Assembly (NCBI GenBank): GCA_017551095.1
Contig: JAFZMQ010000006.1
Location: 1-32,424 of the forward strand
Source of the DNA: Clostridia bacterium
GTDB lineage: Bacteria; Bacillota; Clostridia; UBA1381
Length of the DNA: 32,424 nt
Reading direction: 5' to 3'
The position numbers and the translations under genes were made by a program. Within the stretch, counting starts at the first letter, position 1, and every line of letters begins with the position of its first letter. Shown here in pieces: positions 8,711 through 15,218 of this stretch. Under the pieces are notes generated by a model. That model worked only from the letters and a program-made list of their open reading frames with translations, was not told where the DNA came from and did no database searches.

Positions 8711-9483
8711 ATGCCGTCACCTCCTGTACCGTCAAAATCGGCAGTTTTGCCGTTTTCGTTATCGCCTATATCGGAGGCTTTTACATTTGAAGATTCCGCC
8801 ATATCCTCGGAATTATCAATATCACTTGTAATCTTGCCGTCACGGATTGTTATAATCCGCTCCGCCTGTTTTGCAATATTTAAGTCATGCGTTATTATAA
8901 CTATCGTGTTGCCGTCTTTATGCAGGTCATGAATCATTTGCATTATTTCTGCACCCGATTTTGAGTCAAGAGCACCCGTTGGCTCATCGGCTAAAATCAG
9001 CGATGGATTTCCGCATAAGGCGCGGGCAACAGAAACCCTTTGCTGCTGACCGCCCGAAAGCTCGGTAGGCTTGTGCATAGCCTTGTCGGCAAGTCCTACC
9101 TTTTTAAGAGCCGCCATTGCCATTTCCTGCCGTTTTGCAGCGGGTATGCCTCGGTAAATTAAGGGAAGCTCAACATTTTCAAGAGCGGACAGTTTTGCTA
9201 AAAGATTGTATTGCTGAAATATAAATCCTATCTTTTTGTTTCGTAAATCAGCCAACTGATTATCGGTCATTTCACTTGCGTCAATGCCGTCAATCTCATA
9301 TTTTCCGCCCGTTGCGACATCAAGACAACCGATAATATTCATAAGTGTGGATTTTCCTGAGCCTGACGGACCTATGACCGAAACAAATTCATGCGGTTTT
9401 ATGTGAAGGCTCACGCCGTCTAAGGCACGGACTTCGTTTTCGCCCATTTTATATATCTTTGTAATATCTTCTAATTTAATCAT
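8707..9483 (-). CDS. MacB-like ABC transporter ATP-binding protein
   Basis: A 258-residue nucleotide-binding subunit of the MacB/LolD group. Visible: Walker A GPSGSGKST (38-46), Q-loop FQQYN (around 90), signature LSGGQQQR (142-149), Walker B LILADEPTGALD (162-173) and the switch His in THD (199). The motif set and IGCLDVATGG are typical of exporters paired with FtsX-like permeases. The last ~35 residues form an acidic, Gly-rich tail (SEDMAESSNVKASD...) beyond the usual end of the domain, with unknown purpose. The start is preceded by GAGG inside the end of the adaptor gene, only 4 bp after its stop, and its own stop overlaps the permease start, so the three are translated as a set. Confidence 0.95.
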   Translation of the reverse strand: MIKLEDITKIYKMGENEVRALDGVSLHIKPHEFVSVIGPSGSGKSTLMNIIGCLDVATGGKYEIDGIDASEMTDNQLADLRNKKIGFIFQQYNLLAKLSALENVELPLIYRGIPAAKRQEMAMAALKKVGLADKAMHKPTELSGGQQQRVSVARALCGNPSLILADEPTGALDSKSGAEIMQMIHDLHKDGNTIVIITHDLNIAKQAERIITIRDGKITSDIDNSEDMAESSNVKASDIGDNENGKTADFDGTGGDGI

Positions 9484-9487
9484 GAGG

Positions 9488-11320
9488 CTACCTCATACCG
9501 CCCATACCGCTTGGCGGTCCGCCCATACTGCCGCTGGGACGGCTGCCCATGCCGCCTCCCATTCCGCCGCTCATGCCGCCGCCCATCATAAATGAGTTGT
9601 TTGATGTGGAAACGGTATTCTGACGGTAGATTTCCTGACCTTCGGAAAGTCCTGACAATACTTCGGTATAATCTTCATTTGATATTCCTGTTTCTATTTC
9701 GACTGCCCTGTATCCGTCAGGAGCTTCGGGCATAAAGCTTGGGATACTGCCGCTTTTTGAGGTATTTCCGCTATTTTTTGGCATATCCTTGCCGCTTGGC
9801 ATTTCCGGCATATCCTTATCACTCGGCATATCCGGCATTTTCGGCATATTCTTGCTGTTTTTCTGCGGTTTTTCGGATTGCGAGGATGTTTTTTTATCGT
9901 CCTTTACAAATACAAAACTCTTCTTTCCAACGGTTTTTATATCTTCTGTGGGAATTACGAGTACATTTTCCGCCGATGCGGTTATGACACTTGCATCAAT
10001 ATTCATACTCGGACGTAAGTTTCCGGGCTCGTCAATAACAACCTCGGCCGAATATGTTGTAACACCGTTTTGTGCCGTTCCCTCAACCGATATGGTTGTA
10101 ATATATCCCGAAAAAGTTTCATCAGGAAGAGCGTCGCAGGTAATTGATACCGGCTGACCTTCCGAAACCTTGCTTATATCAAGCTCGTCAATGGAAAGCT
10201 CAAATTTGAGCTTGGAAATATCGGCAACAACCATCATAACCGTCTGTACGGTTGATTTGTCTATGGTGTCACCAGCTTTTGATTTTTTAGTTATAACAGT
10301 ACCGCTTATCGGGGAGGTTATGTTGTAATCTTCAAGGTCTTTCTCTGTCTGACGCATTGAAAGTGCCGCACTTTTATATGAAATAGTACTGTCGGTAATC
10401 TTGTCAGCCACCGAATCGCTTGTAAGCGTTGCGATAACTGTGCCTTTTGTCACATAATCGCCGTTGGCATAATATACATTTGACACAGTTCCGTCAGTTT
10501 CGGCATAGATTGCAGATGATGCGAGATTCTCAACAGTTCCGCCACCGGAGCTGATATTTGCACCTACGGCACCGCCCACAGTCATTCCTGCATAGAAAGC
10601 CCCCGGGTTTTTAAACTGTACGGTGACATTGTATAAAGATGTTCCGCCGCTTCCCGAATTTCCCGCGGAGGAAACATGTGTAACAGTTCCCGTTACCGAG
10701 CTCATATGTTTAGAGCTTGTAATTGTTGCCGAGTCACCGACATGAATTGATGAAACCTGTGCAGATGTAAAGGGCAGAACAACCTCCAAATTATCGGCGT
10801 CGGACACATCGGCAATTTTTGTGCCGTTTTTAATATCCTGACCTGCTTTCAGGGAAAGCCCCGATATTGTGCCATTGTTCTTCGCTTTAATATATAATTT
10901 ATCCCGTTCTTCAAGAGCGTTTTGGTAGTTGTTTTCGCTTTGCTCCAATGCAAGACGCTGCCTTTCAACAGTCAAATCACTGCTTGATGTATCAAATCCG
11001 TAGAGCAGGTCGCCTTCATTTACGCTATCGCCAACATCAAACGGGCAGTAAACTATGTCGCCGCTGACTTTTGGGATTATCTCAAATCTCTCGTATGGCT
11101 CGACTGCCGCACTGCCTGTTATTGTCAACTGAATATCGCCGTATGTAACAACATCTGTTTCGCGGATGGCGACGGAGGAGGAGTTTTTCTTTTTTGCGGA
11201 TATTGCAATAATACCGATTAAAACTGCCAAAATTACAGCCCAAATTATAAAATTCCGTTTTGTAGGCTTAAAAAACCCCGAAATATTTTCCTTTGAAAAA
11301 AATGTTTTTGCTCTTTTCAA
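9488..11320 (-). CDS. MacA/HlyD-like efflux adaptor with duplicated core and Met-rich tail
   Basis: This is a membrane-anchored periplasmic-adaptor-type protein of 610 residues that would join the MacB-like exporter to the cell surface. The chosen start is TTG (11318-11320), because GGGAGGTG lies 5-7 nt before it; the in-frame TTG at 11338 has no ribosome site. A single TM helix lies near residues 24-42. There appear to be two lipoyl/beta-barrel cores in tandem: one around PKVSGDIVYCPFDVGDSV and NGTISGLSLKAGQDI, a second around AETDGTVSNVYYANGDYV and ITSPISGTVITKKSKAGD, the latter with a short helical hairpin between its halves. Then come a MPDMPSDKDMPEMP-type Met/Pro region (about 488-514) and a Gly/Met-rich C-terminus (about 574-610). 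A weak promoter (TAACAA 11402-11407 with TGTATA 11379-11384, read on the minus strand) may serve it; otherwise it is read from the Eet-like genes upstream. Confidence 0.88.
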   Translation of the reverse strand: MKRAKTFFSKENISGFFKPTKRNFIIWAVILAVLIGIIAISAKKKNSSSVAIRETDVVTYGDIQLTITGSAAVEPYERFEIIPKVSGDIVYCPFDVGDSVNEGDLLYGFDTSSSDLTVERQRLALEQSENNYQNALEERDKLYIKAKNNGTISGLSLKAGQDIKNGTKIADVSDADNLEVVLPFTSAQVSSIHVGDSATITSSKHMSSVTGTVTHVSSAGNSGSGGTSLYNVTVQFKNPGAFYAGMTVGGAVGANISSGGGTVENLASSAIYAETDGTVSNVYYANGDYVTKGTVIATLTSDSVADKITDSTISYKSAALSMRQTEKDLEDYNITSPISGTVITKKSKAGDTIDKSTVQTVMMVVADISKLKFELSIDELDISKVSEGQPVSITCDALPDETFSGYITTISVEGTAQNGVTTYSAEVVIDEPGNLRPSMNIDASVITASAENVLVIPTEDIKTVGKKSFVFVKDDKKTSSQSEKPQKNSKNMPKMPDMPSDKDMPEMPSGKDMPKNSGNTSKSGSIPSFMPEAPDGYRAVEIETGISNEDYTEVLSGLSEGQEIYRQNTVSTSNNSFMMGGGMSGGMGGGMGSRPSGSMGGPPSGMGGMR

Positions 11321-11325
11321 AAAAG

Positions 11326-11333
11326 CACCTCCC
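11326..11333 (-). promoter_or_regulatory. Ribosome binding site fixing the adaptor TTG start
   Basis: GGGAGGTG on the minus strand, followed by five bases and TTG. It is the only strong Shine-Dalgarno near the 5' end of the adaptor gene, so it decides between the two in-frame TTG codons. Confidence 0.8.
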
Positions 11334-11409
11334 GACAAGTTGTTTTTTGTATTCTACCATAAAATTGTTTTTTTGATATGTATAATGTGTAAATAATTTG
11401 TTAACAAAA

Positions 11410-11889
11410 CTATTTGAGCCGCAAAATTACCGTTTTGCAAAGCAGACCGGTTATTCCGCCGACTATAAGCCCAGAGAGCACTAAAACGGGGAAATAGTAA
11501 AATGCGGAAAATGAACCGAGCATAACCGATGCAGCAAGGATTTGACCTAAATTATGGAATATGCCTCCTGCCATACTTGTCCCGATTATGCTAAGACCAA
11601 GCTTTAATGCCAAAATCATGGCAAAAAAGCTTATAATACCACCCGAAAATGAGTAAAAGAAGCTGTTAATTCCGGAAAATAAAAGGGAACACACCAAAAC
11701 CTTTACAATCAGTATAAAAAATGCGTCGCTTTTATTCATTTTTAAGAGTGCAAACAGTATGACAATATTTGAAATACCGAGCTTTACCCCGGGGATTGCG
11801 ACAGGAAGCGGAAAAAGGCTTTCGATATAGCCGAAAACCACCGCAAGAGCCGATAAAATTGCTATGTAGGTAATTCTTGCCGCTTTCAT
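11410..11889 (-). CDS. Gx transporter family membrane protein (EetB/HepI-like)
   Basis: This is a 159-residue integral membrane protein with five or six hydrophobic segments and the family features FPLPVAIPGVKLGISNI near the N-terminus and GTSMAGGIFHNLGQILAAS in the middle. It belongs to the family once called heptaprenyl diphosphate synthase component I, now Gx transporter. It pairs with the NusG-domain-II gene just upstream (1-bp overlap, TAATG). In Listeria this pair corresponds, as I recall, to EetB/EetA of flavin-based extracellular electron transfer, thought to move electrons from membrane quinol to surface flavins. No Ndh2, ApbE or FMN-binding gene is visible here, so the role is family-based inference. 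The old synthase name should not be read as prenyl synthesis. Confidence 0.85.
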   Translation of the reverse strand: MKAARITYIAILSALAVVFGYIESLFPLPVAIPGVKLGISNIVILFALLKMNKSDAFFILIVKVLVCSLLFSGINSFFYSFSGGIISFFAMILALKLGLSIIGTSMAGGIFHNLGQILAASVMLGSFSAFYYFPVLVLSGLIVGGITGLLCKTVILRLK

Positions 11890-12236
11890 TATTTCACCAC
11901 CGTATCAATTTCGGATTTTTTCGTAATTTCTATAACTACTCTGTTAGGCAGACATATTATTTTTCTTGATGAGTCGCTCACTTTGCCCTGATGCATACAT
12001 AGCTTATCGGGGCATGATGCGTATTTCATATACACACTGCCATTTTCAATTACGGCAATATTTGTATTGTTTATTGGAATTTCGCAGTTTTGGGAAAGCG
12101 GCATTTCGGCAAAAATCTTGCCGTCAACCGTGATTTTTACTGTATTTCCGCCTTTTGCGGTATTTTTGATAACTGGAAAAGATACCGCCAAAACCAGCAG
12201 TACTAAAAAGATAAAAATAAAATCGTTCTTTTTCAC
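11889..12236 (-). CDS. NusG domain II-containing membrane-anchored protein (EetA-like)
   Basis: Short protein of 115 residues from a GTG start (12234-12236) that follows AAAGGG with 6-nt spacing; a GTG at 12257 is in frame but lacks a ribosome site. It has one N-terminal TM segment (FIFIFLVLLVLAVSFPV), then an extracytoplasmic beta domain of the NusG-II type with the conserved pattern YASCPDKLCMHQG...IICLPNRVVIEI. The three cysteines sit in the positions usual for the family. It overlaps the Gx-transporter gene by 1 bp and the pair is conserved in Firmicutes. Despite its name it is not a transcription factor; the domain merely resembles NusG domain II. Three PhoP-like boxes lie immediately upstream of its start. 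Confidence 0.85.
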   Translation of the reverse strand: MKKNDFIFIFLVLLVLAVSFPVIKNTAKGGNTVKITVDGKIFAEMPLSQNCEIPINNTNIAVIENGSVYMKYASCPDKLCMHQGKVSDSSRKIICLPNRVVIEITKKSEIDTVVK

Positions 12237-12252
12237 GGCAGTCCCTTTCAAG

Positions 12253-12280
12253 TTCACAATTTTTTTACAATCAGTTCATA
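12253..12280 (+). promoter_or_regulatory. Putative PhoP/PhoB box (three direct repeats, 11-bp spacing)
   Basis: TTCACA (12253-12258), TTTACA (12264-12269) and TTCATA (12275-12280) are spaced exactly 11 bp apart. That is the arrangement of phosphate-response-regulator boxes in Bacillus-type Pho regulons (TT-A-CA repeats every 11 bp). The boxes point toward a -10-like TATTAT at 12301-12306 on the plus strand, and they also lie just before the NusG-II gene start on the other strand. The direction and identity of the regulator are inferred. Confidence 0.5.
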
Positions 12281-12307
12281 AGGGTGACACAATAGTATGC
12301 TATTATG

Positions 12308-12397
12308 TACCTGTAAGTATGAAACTTACAAAATACCTTCCCCTTAATATTCTTTAACGGAAAAAGTTGCGTACGCACAAACGCAGCTTTTTCTTTT
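12308..12397 (+). ncRNA. Predicted small RNA with C-rich seed and intrinsic terminator
   Basis: No coding gene explains this intergenic stretch, but it has the layout of a Gram-positive trans-acting sRNA. Upstream are three PhoP-like boxes and TATTAT (12301-12306). The body has a 7-bp hairpin, TGTAAGT/ACTTACA (12312-12330), then a single-stranded CU-rich run CCTTCCCCTT (12336-12345) complementary to Shine-Dalgarno-like AAGGGGAAGG, then a 13-bp terminator stem (12360-12372 with 12381-12393) and a T run. Expected length is about 85-90 nt. I know no family that matches. The 5' end is a guess, and the same hairpin could also act on the opposite strand. Confidence 0.4.
12360..12397. terminator. 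Terminator hairpin in the divergent intergenic region
   Basis: The stem GAAAAAGTTGCGT with ACGCAGCTTTTTC (one G-U pair, 8-nt loop) is followed by TTTT on the plus strand and by a T run on the minus strand. It follows no gene on either strand. It therefore ends a non-coding transcript or works as an attenuator in a leader. Confidence 0.7.
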
Positions 12398-12407
12398 ATA
12401 TAACAGT

Positions 12408-12436
12408 ATTATAATAGTATTTTTTTGAAAATGCAA
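12408..12436 (-). promoter_or_regulatory. Possible minus-strand promoter toward the EetA-like gene
   Basis: Read on the minus strand: TTGCAT (12431-12436), a 17-bp spacer and a perfect TATAAT (12408-12413). A transcript from here would meet the 12360-12397 hairpin within about 10 nt, run antisense to the predicted small RNA and then reach the NusG-II gene. Confidence 0.55.
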
Positions 12437-12451
12437 CATAATAAAGGCATA

Positions 12452-12480
12452 TTGACATAAAATGATAGATGTTATATAAT
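12452..12480 (+). promoter_or_regulatory. Consensus promoter of the LCP gene pair
   Basis: Perfect TTGACA (12452-12457), a 17-bp spacer and perfect TATAAT (12475-12480), 33 bp before the first LCP gene start. It predicts strong, housekeeping-sigma expression. Confidence 0.9.
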
Positions 12481-12513
12481 ATAAAAGATTATGAGAAGCA
12501 GAGGTAAAAGCAA

Positions 12514-13764
12514 TTGAAGCATAGAAGGGTAAAGAAGAAAACAAAGTTTTCACTGAAAAAACGACTTGCCGTTTTCGGCATTTCTTTAACGGTCTTAGTA
12601 ATAGCCTTTGTGGCGGTTATGAGCTTTGGAGGTCTTTTCTTGACCTATGACGACACGGAGGACACCGAAAATATTGCCGAAGTGGATAAGGAAACGGGCA
12701 AGATAAATATTTTGGTTATAGGTCTGGATAATGACGGCACGAGAACCGATACAATAATGGTTGCAACATATGACTTGGACAATGATGCTGTTAATATACT
12801 GTCAATACCAAGGGATACAAGAATGTATGTAGGGGGCAGGTATCAGAAGATAAACTGTGCATATGCAATCAGAAAAGACGGGAAAATGAAGGGTGTTGAC
12901 GGTACAATAGAAGCTGTTTCGCGGCTTACGGCGATACCGATAAACTATTATGTGGAATTTACCTTTGAGACGTTCAGGGAGATGATTGATGCTCTCGGCG
13001 GTGTCGATTACGATGTGCCGCAGAATATGAACTATGACGACCCTGCTCAAAATTTGCATATCCATCTTACAAAGGGGTATCAGCACCTGGACGGTGATAA
13101 AGCGGAACAGCTTGTGCGGTTCAGAAAATATCCGCAGGGAGATATTGACAGAGTAAAGGTTCAGCAAAGTTTTATAAAAGAACTTGCAAAGCAGAAATTA
13201 AATGCCTCGGTTATAGCAAAAATGCCCGACATTTTTAAGGTTTTGCAAAAGAATGTCAAAACAAATTTTAAGCCTTCCGATGTTACAAAATATGCCGTGA
13301 ATGTAATGGATTTATCAAGCGATAATATACACGCTTATTCGCTCCCGGGAACTGCGGACAGTGAAAGCTACGGTGCATCATTCTGGATTCCCGATATGGA
13401 GGAAACGAAAAAGCTTGTTGAGGAAACATTTGGCTATGATGCAACAAAGGCGACAATTCATTCTGCTGACGGAAAGAGCATATCAAAAGATGTTAAGGTC
13501 GTAAAGCCGACGGAAGAGCCGGTAAAGGAAGAGGAAAAAACGGCAGTGGAAACTAAGCCGCAGCAGACTAAAAATACGGCAACAGAGAAAAAAGAAACTA
13601 CCCAAAAAGCAACAGATAATACCAAAAAGGAAGCGACAGCAGAAAAAGAAACCACTAAGGAAACTACGAAAGATACTACGGAAAAAGGTGAGACTGAGAC
13701 TGCGGAAAAACCAAATAATTCTTCCGAAATAGTAAGACCAAGTGCAAATCCCACCAAAGAATAG
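12514..13764 (+). CDS. LytR-CpsA-Psr (LCP) family glycopolymer ligase
   Basis: LCP enzymes transfer undecaprenyl-phosphate-linked glycopolymers (teichoic acid or capsule) to peptidoglycan outside the membrane. This 416-residue protein has a basic N-terminus, one TM helix (about 18-44), and the LCP catalytic domain with GTRTDTIM (R77, D79), SIPRDT (R100, D101), INYYVEF, GGVDYDVP and VRFRKYPQGDIDRVKVQQ (R202, R204, D212, R213). The last ~85 residues are a low-complexity Thr/Lys/Glu tail, probably an extended wall-side linker. The start is TTG, set by AGAGGT 8 nt before it. A second LCP gene begins 11 bp downstream, so the two form a pair under the consensus promoter. Confidence 0.93.
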   Translation: MKHRRVKKKTKFSLKKRLAVFGISLTVLVIAFVAVMSFGGLFLTYDDTEDTENIAEVDKETGKINILVIGLDNDGTRTDTIMVATYDLDNDAVNILSIPRDTRMYVGGRYQKINCAYAIRKDGKMKGVDGTIEAVSRLTAIPINYYVEFTFETFREMIDALGGVDYDVPQNMNYDDPAQNLHIHLTKGYQHLDGDKAEQLVRFRKYPQGDIDRVKVQQSFIKELAKQKLNASVIAKMPDIFKVLQKNVKTNFKPSDVTKYAVNVMDLSSDNIHAYSLPGTADSESYGASFWIPDMEETKKLVEETFGYDATKATIHSADGKSISKDVKVVKPTEEPVKEEEKTAVETKPQQTKNTATEKKETTQKATDNTKKEATAEKETTKETTKDTTEKGETETAEKPNNSSEIVRPSANPTKE

Positions 13765-13775
13765 GAGAAAATAAA

Positions 13776-15101
13776 GTGAAAAGAGCAAGGCCTAAGAATA
13801 AACCAAAGTCTTTAAAAAGGGAAAAAAAGGCGATTGAGCCGCAGATAATCGACGCCGTTTCAGCTGAGCAGAATGCATCGCAAGAGCCGTATGACAGCAT
13901 CATAGACGAGATTCAAAGGGAAAGACGGGGAAAAACACCCGTCCAAAAGCCGAAAAAAGAGATAAGTTTTAAAAAGGTATTTACAGTAATTCTTGTATTT
14001 TTGCTGTTATTTATCATCTTGGCGATGGGAACAAACCTGTTTAGTGATGATGATATTTTAGCACCGCTTGAAGACGGAAAGGTTAATGTGCTTTTACTCG
14101 GCGTTGACGAATCGGGACTTCGCACCGATGCGATTATGGTAGCATCTTATGATGTTAATGAGGGCAAGATAAATCTTTTGTCTGTACCGAGAGATACTAA
14201 GGTATATGTCACCAATAAAAAAGCGACTAAAAAGATAAATGCAGTTCACGCAATAACGGCAGAAGACGACAACAAAAAAATCCTGGGCGTTCAGGCGACG
14301 GCGGAGGCTGTAACCCAGCTCACAGGTATTCCGATAAACTATTATATTGAGTTTTCCTTCCTCTCGATAGACCATCTTTTTGATAGTCTCGGCGGCGTAG
14401 AATATGATGTTCCTGATGTTGAGGGAAAGGGACGGGGTATGAATTATGATGACCCGTATCAGAATTTACATATCCACTTGTCACCCGGTATGCAAACGCT
14501 TTCGGGAAATCAGGTACAGCAGTTTTTGCGGTACAGAAAGAGCAATTATGGGGTAGGTACGGGCAGCGATACCGACCGTGTAAAAAGGCAGCAGGAGTTT
14601 GTAAGGGCGGTAATTGACCAGAAGTTAAATCTTGGGCTTTTAACAAAACTTCCGAGCATATATGCACAGCTATCCAAAGAAATTAAGACTAATATTTCTA
14701 CGGGTGATATTACAAAATACATACGCTATTTAAAGAAAATTTCCGGGGATAATATTAAAAGTTATAGCTTAGCAGGTGAAAATAAAACTGTTGGCGGGGC
14801 ATCATATTTTGTATGCGATTTAGCGGCGACAAAGGTACTTATAAGCGAAAATTTCGGCATAGATGAAGAGGTAACCGATAAAATCACGCTGTCGGGCAAA
14901 AACCCGCAAACACCGCTTAAAGCAGGGAATATGACAAAAGCGGCAGCCGATTATTACGAAACGCCAAAGGAATCACCAAAGGAGCAGCCAAAGGAAGAAC
15001 CAAAAGTTGAGGAAAAAAAGCCTGAGCCGAAGGAACCACAAGCACCTCCCGTCGAGCCTAACAAAACGCCTTTGGAGGAAATCTACAATCTTGACGAATA
15101 A
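13776..15101 (+). CDS. LytR-CpsA-Psr (LCP) family glycopolymer ligase, second copy
   Basis: A 441-residue paralogue of the preceding LCP protein. It has a longer cytoplasmic, basic N-terminal segment (about 65 residues), one TM helix (FTVILVFLLLFIILAMG, about 68-85), and the LCP domain with GLRTDAIMV, SVPRDTKVYV, INYYIEFSF, GGVEYDVPD, LRYRKSNYG and SDTDRVKRQQEF. The C-terminus is rich in Pro, Lys and Glu (KEEPKVEEKKPEPKEP), unlike the Thr-rich tail of its neighbour, so the two may differ in placement in the wall. The GTG start follows AGGAG. No terminator follows, so some read-through into the rimP operon is possible. Multiple LCP paralogues are usual in Firmicutes, with partial redundancy. 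Confidence 0.93.
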   Translation: MKRARPKNKPKSLKREKKAIEPQIIDAVSAEQNASQEPYDSIIDEIQRERRGKTPVQKPKKEISFKKVFTVILVFLLLFIILAMGTNLFSDDDILAPLEDGKVNVLLLGVDESGLRTDAIMVASYDVNEGKINLLSVPRDTKVYVTNKKATKKINAVHAITAEDDNKKILGVQATAEAVTQLTGIPINYYIEFSFLSIDHLFDSLGGVEYDVPDVEGKGRGMNYDDPYQNLHIHLSPGMQTLSGNQVQQFLRYRKSNYGVGTGSDTDRVKRQQEFVRAVIDQKLNLGLLTKLPSIYAQLSKEIKTNISTGDITKYIRYLKKISGDNIKSYSLAGENKTVGGASYFVCDLAATKVLISENFGIDEEVTDKITLSGKNPQTPLKAGNMTKAAADYYETPKESPKEQPKEEPKVEEKKPEPKEPQAPPVEPNKTPLEEIYNLDE

Positions 15102-15122
15102 TAAAAATATTTGTAAAAACTA

Positions 15123-15150
15123 TTGCATTTTCCAAAATATGTGGTATAAT
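15123..15150 (+). promoter_or_regulatory. Promoter of the rimP-nusA-infB operon
   Basis: TTGCAT (15123-15128), a 16-bp spacer and perfect TATAAT (15145-15150). The predicted transcript start is about 60 nt before the rimP start, leaving room for the leader hairpin. Confidence 0.75.
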
Positions 15151-15174
15151 AAGTATGCTAATAGATGTTTTCTC

Positions 15175-15208
15175 AGAGTGGGCAGACGCCCACTCTTTGA
15201 TTTTGAGA
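15175..15208 (+). promoter_or_regulatory. Terminator-like leader hairpin before rimP (probable attenuator)
   Basis: A perfect 9-bp stem, AGAGTGGGC/GCCCACTCT with loop AGAC, is followed by an interrupted T run (TTGATTTT). It lies between the promoter and rimP. In Bacillus subtilis a NusA-dependent terminator in the leader of this same operon lets NusA limit its own synthesis; the weak T run here is what such a factor-dependent terminator would look like. This is inference from position and shape. Confidence 0.6.
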
Positions 15209-15213
15209 GGTGA
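15207..15213 (+). promoter_or_regulatory. Ribosome binding site fixing the rimP TTG start
   Basis: GAGGTGA followed by five T residues and TTG (15219-15221). It favours TTG over the upstream in-frame GTG at 15210, which overlaps the site itself. Confidence 0.75.
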
Positions 15214-15218
15214 TTTTT

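Noticed and set aside
11410-11889. Annotation as heptaprenyl diphosphate synthase component I
   Set aside because: The protein is a multi-span membrane protein with no prenyl synthase motifs; the old name reflects family history.
12300-12400. Known riboswitch or T-box leader
   Set aside because: No T-box sequence, no recognisable ligand-binding core, and the terminator is not positioned before a gene on the plus strand in attenuator fashion; the LCP promoter lies after it.
13458-13788. Hydrophobic minus-strand frames opposite the LCP tails
   Set aside because: They are the reverse reading of Lys/Thr/Glu-rich low-complexity coding sequence, which gives Phe/Ser/Leu-rich shadows.
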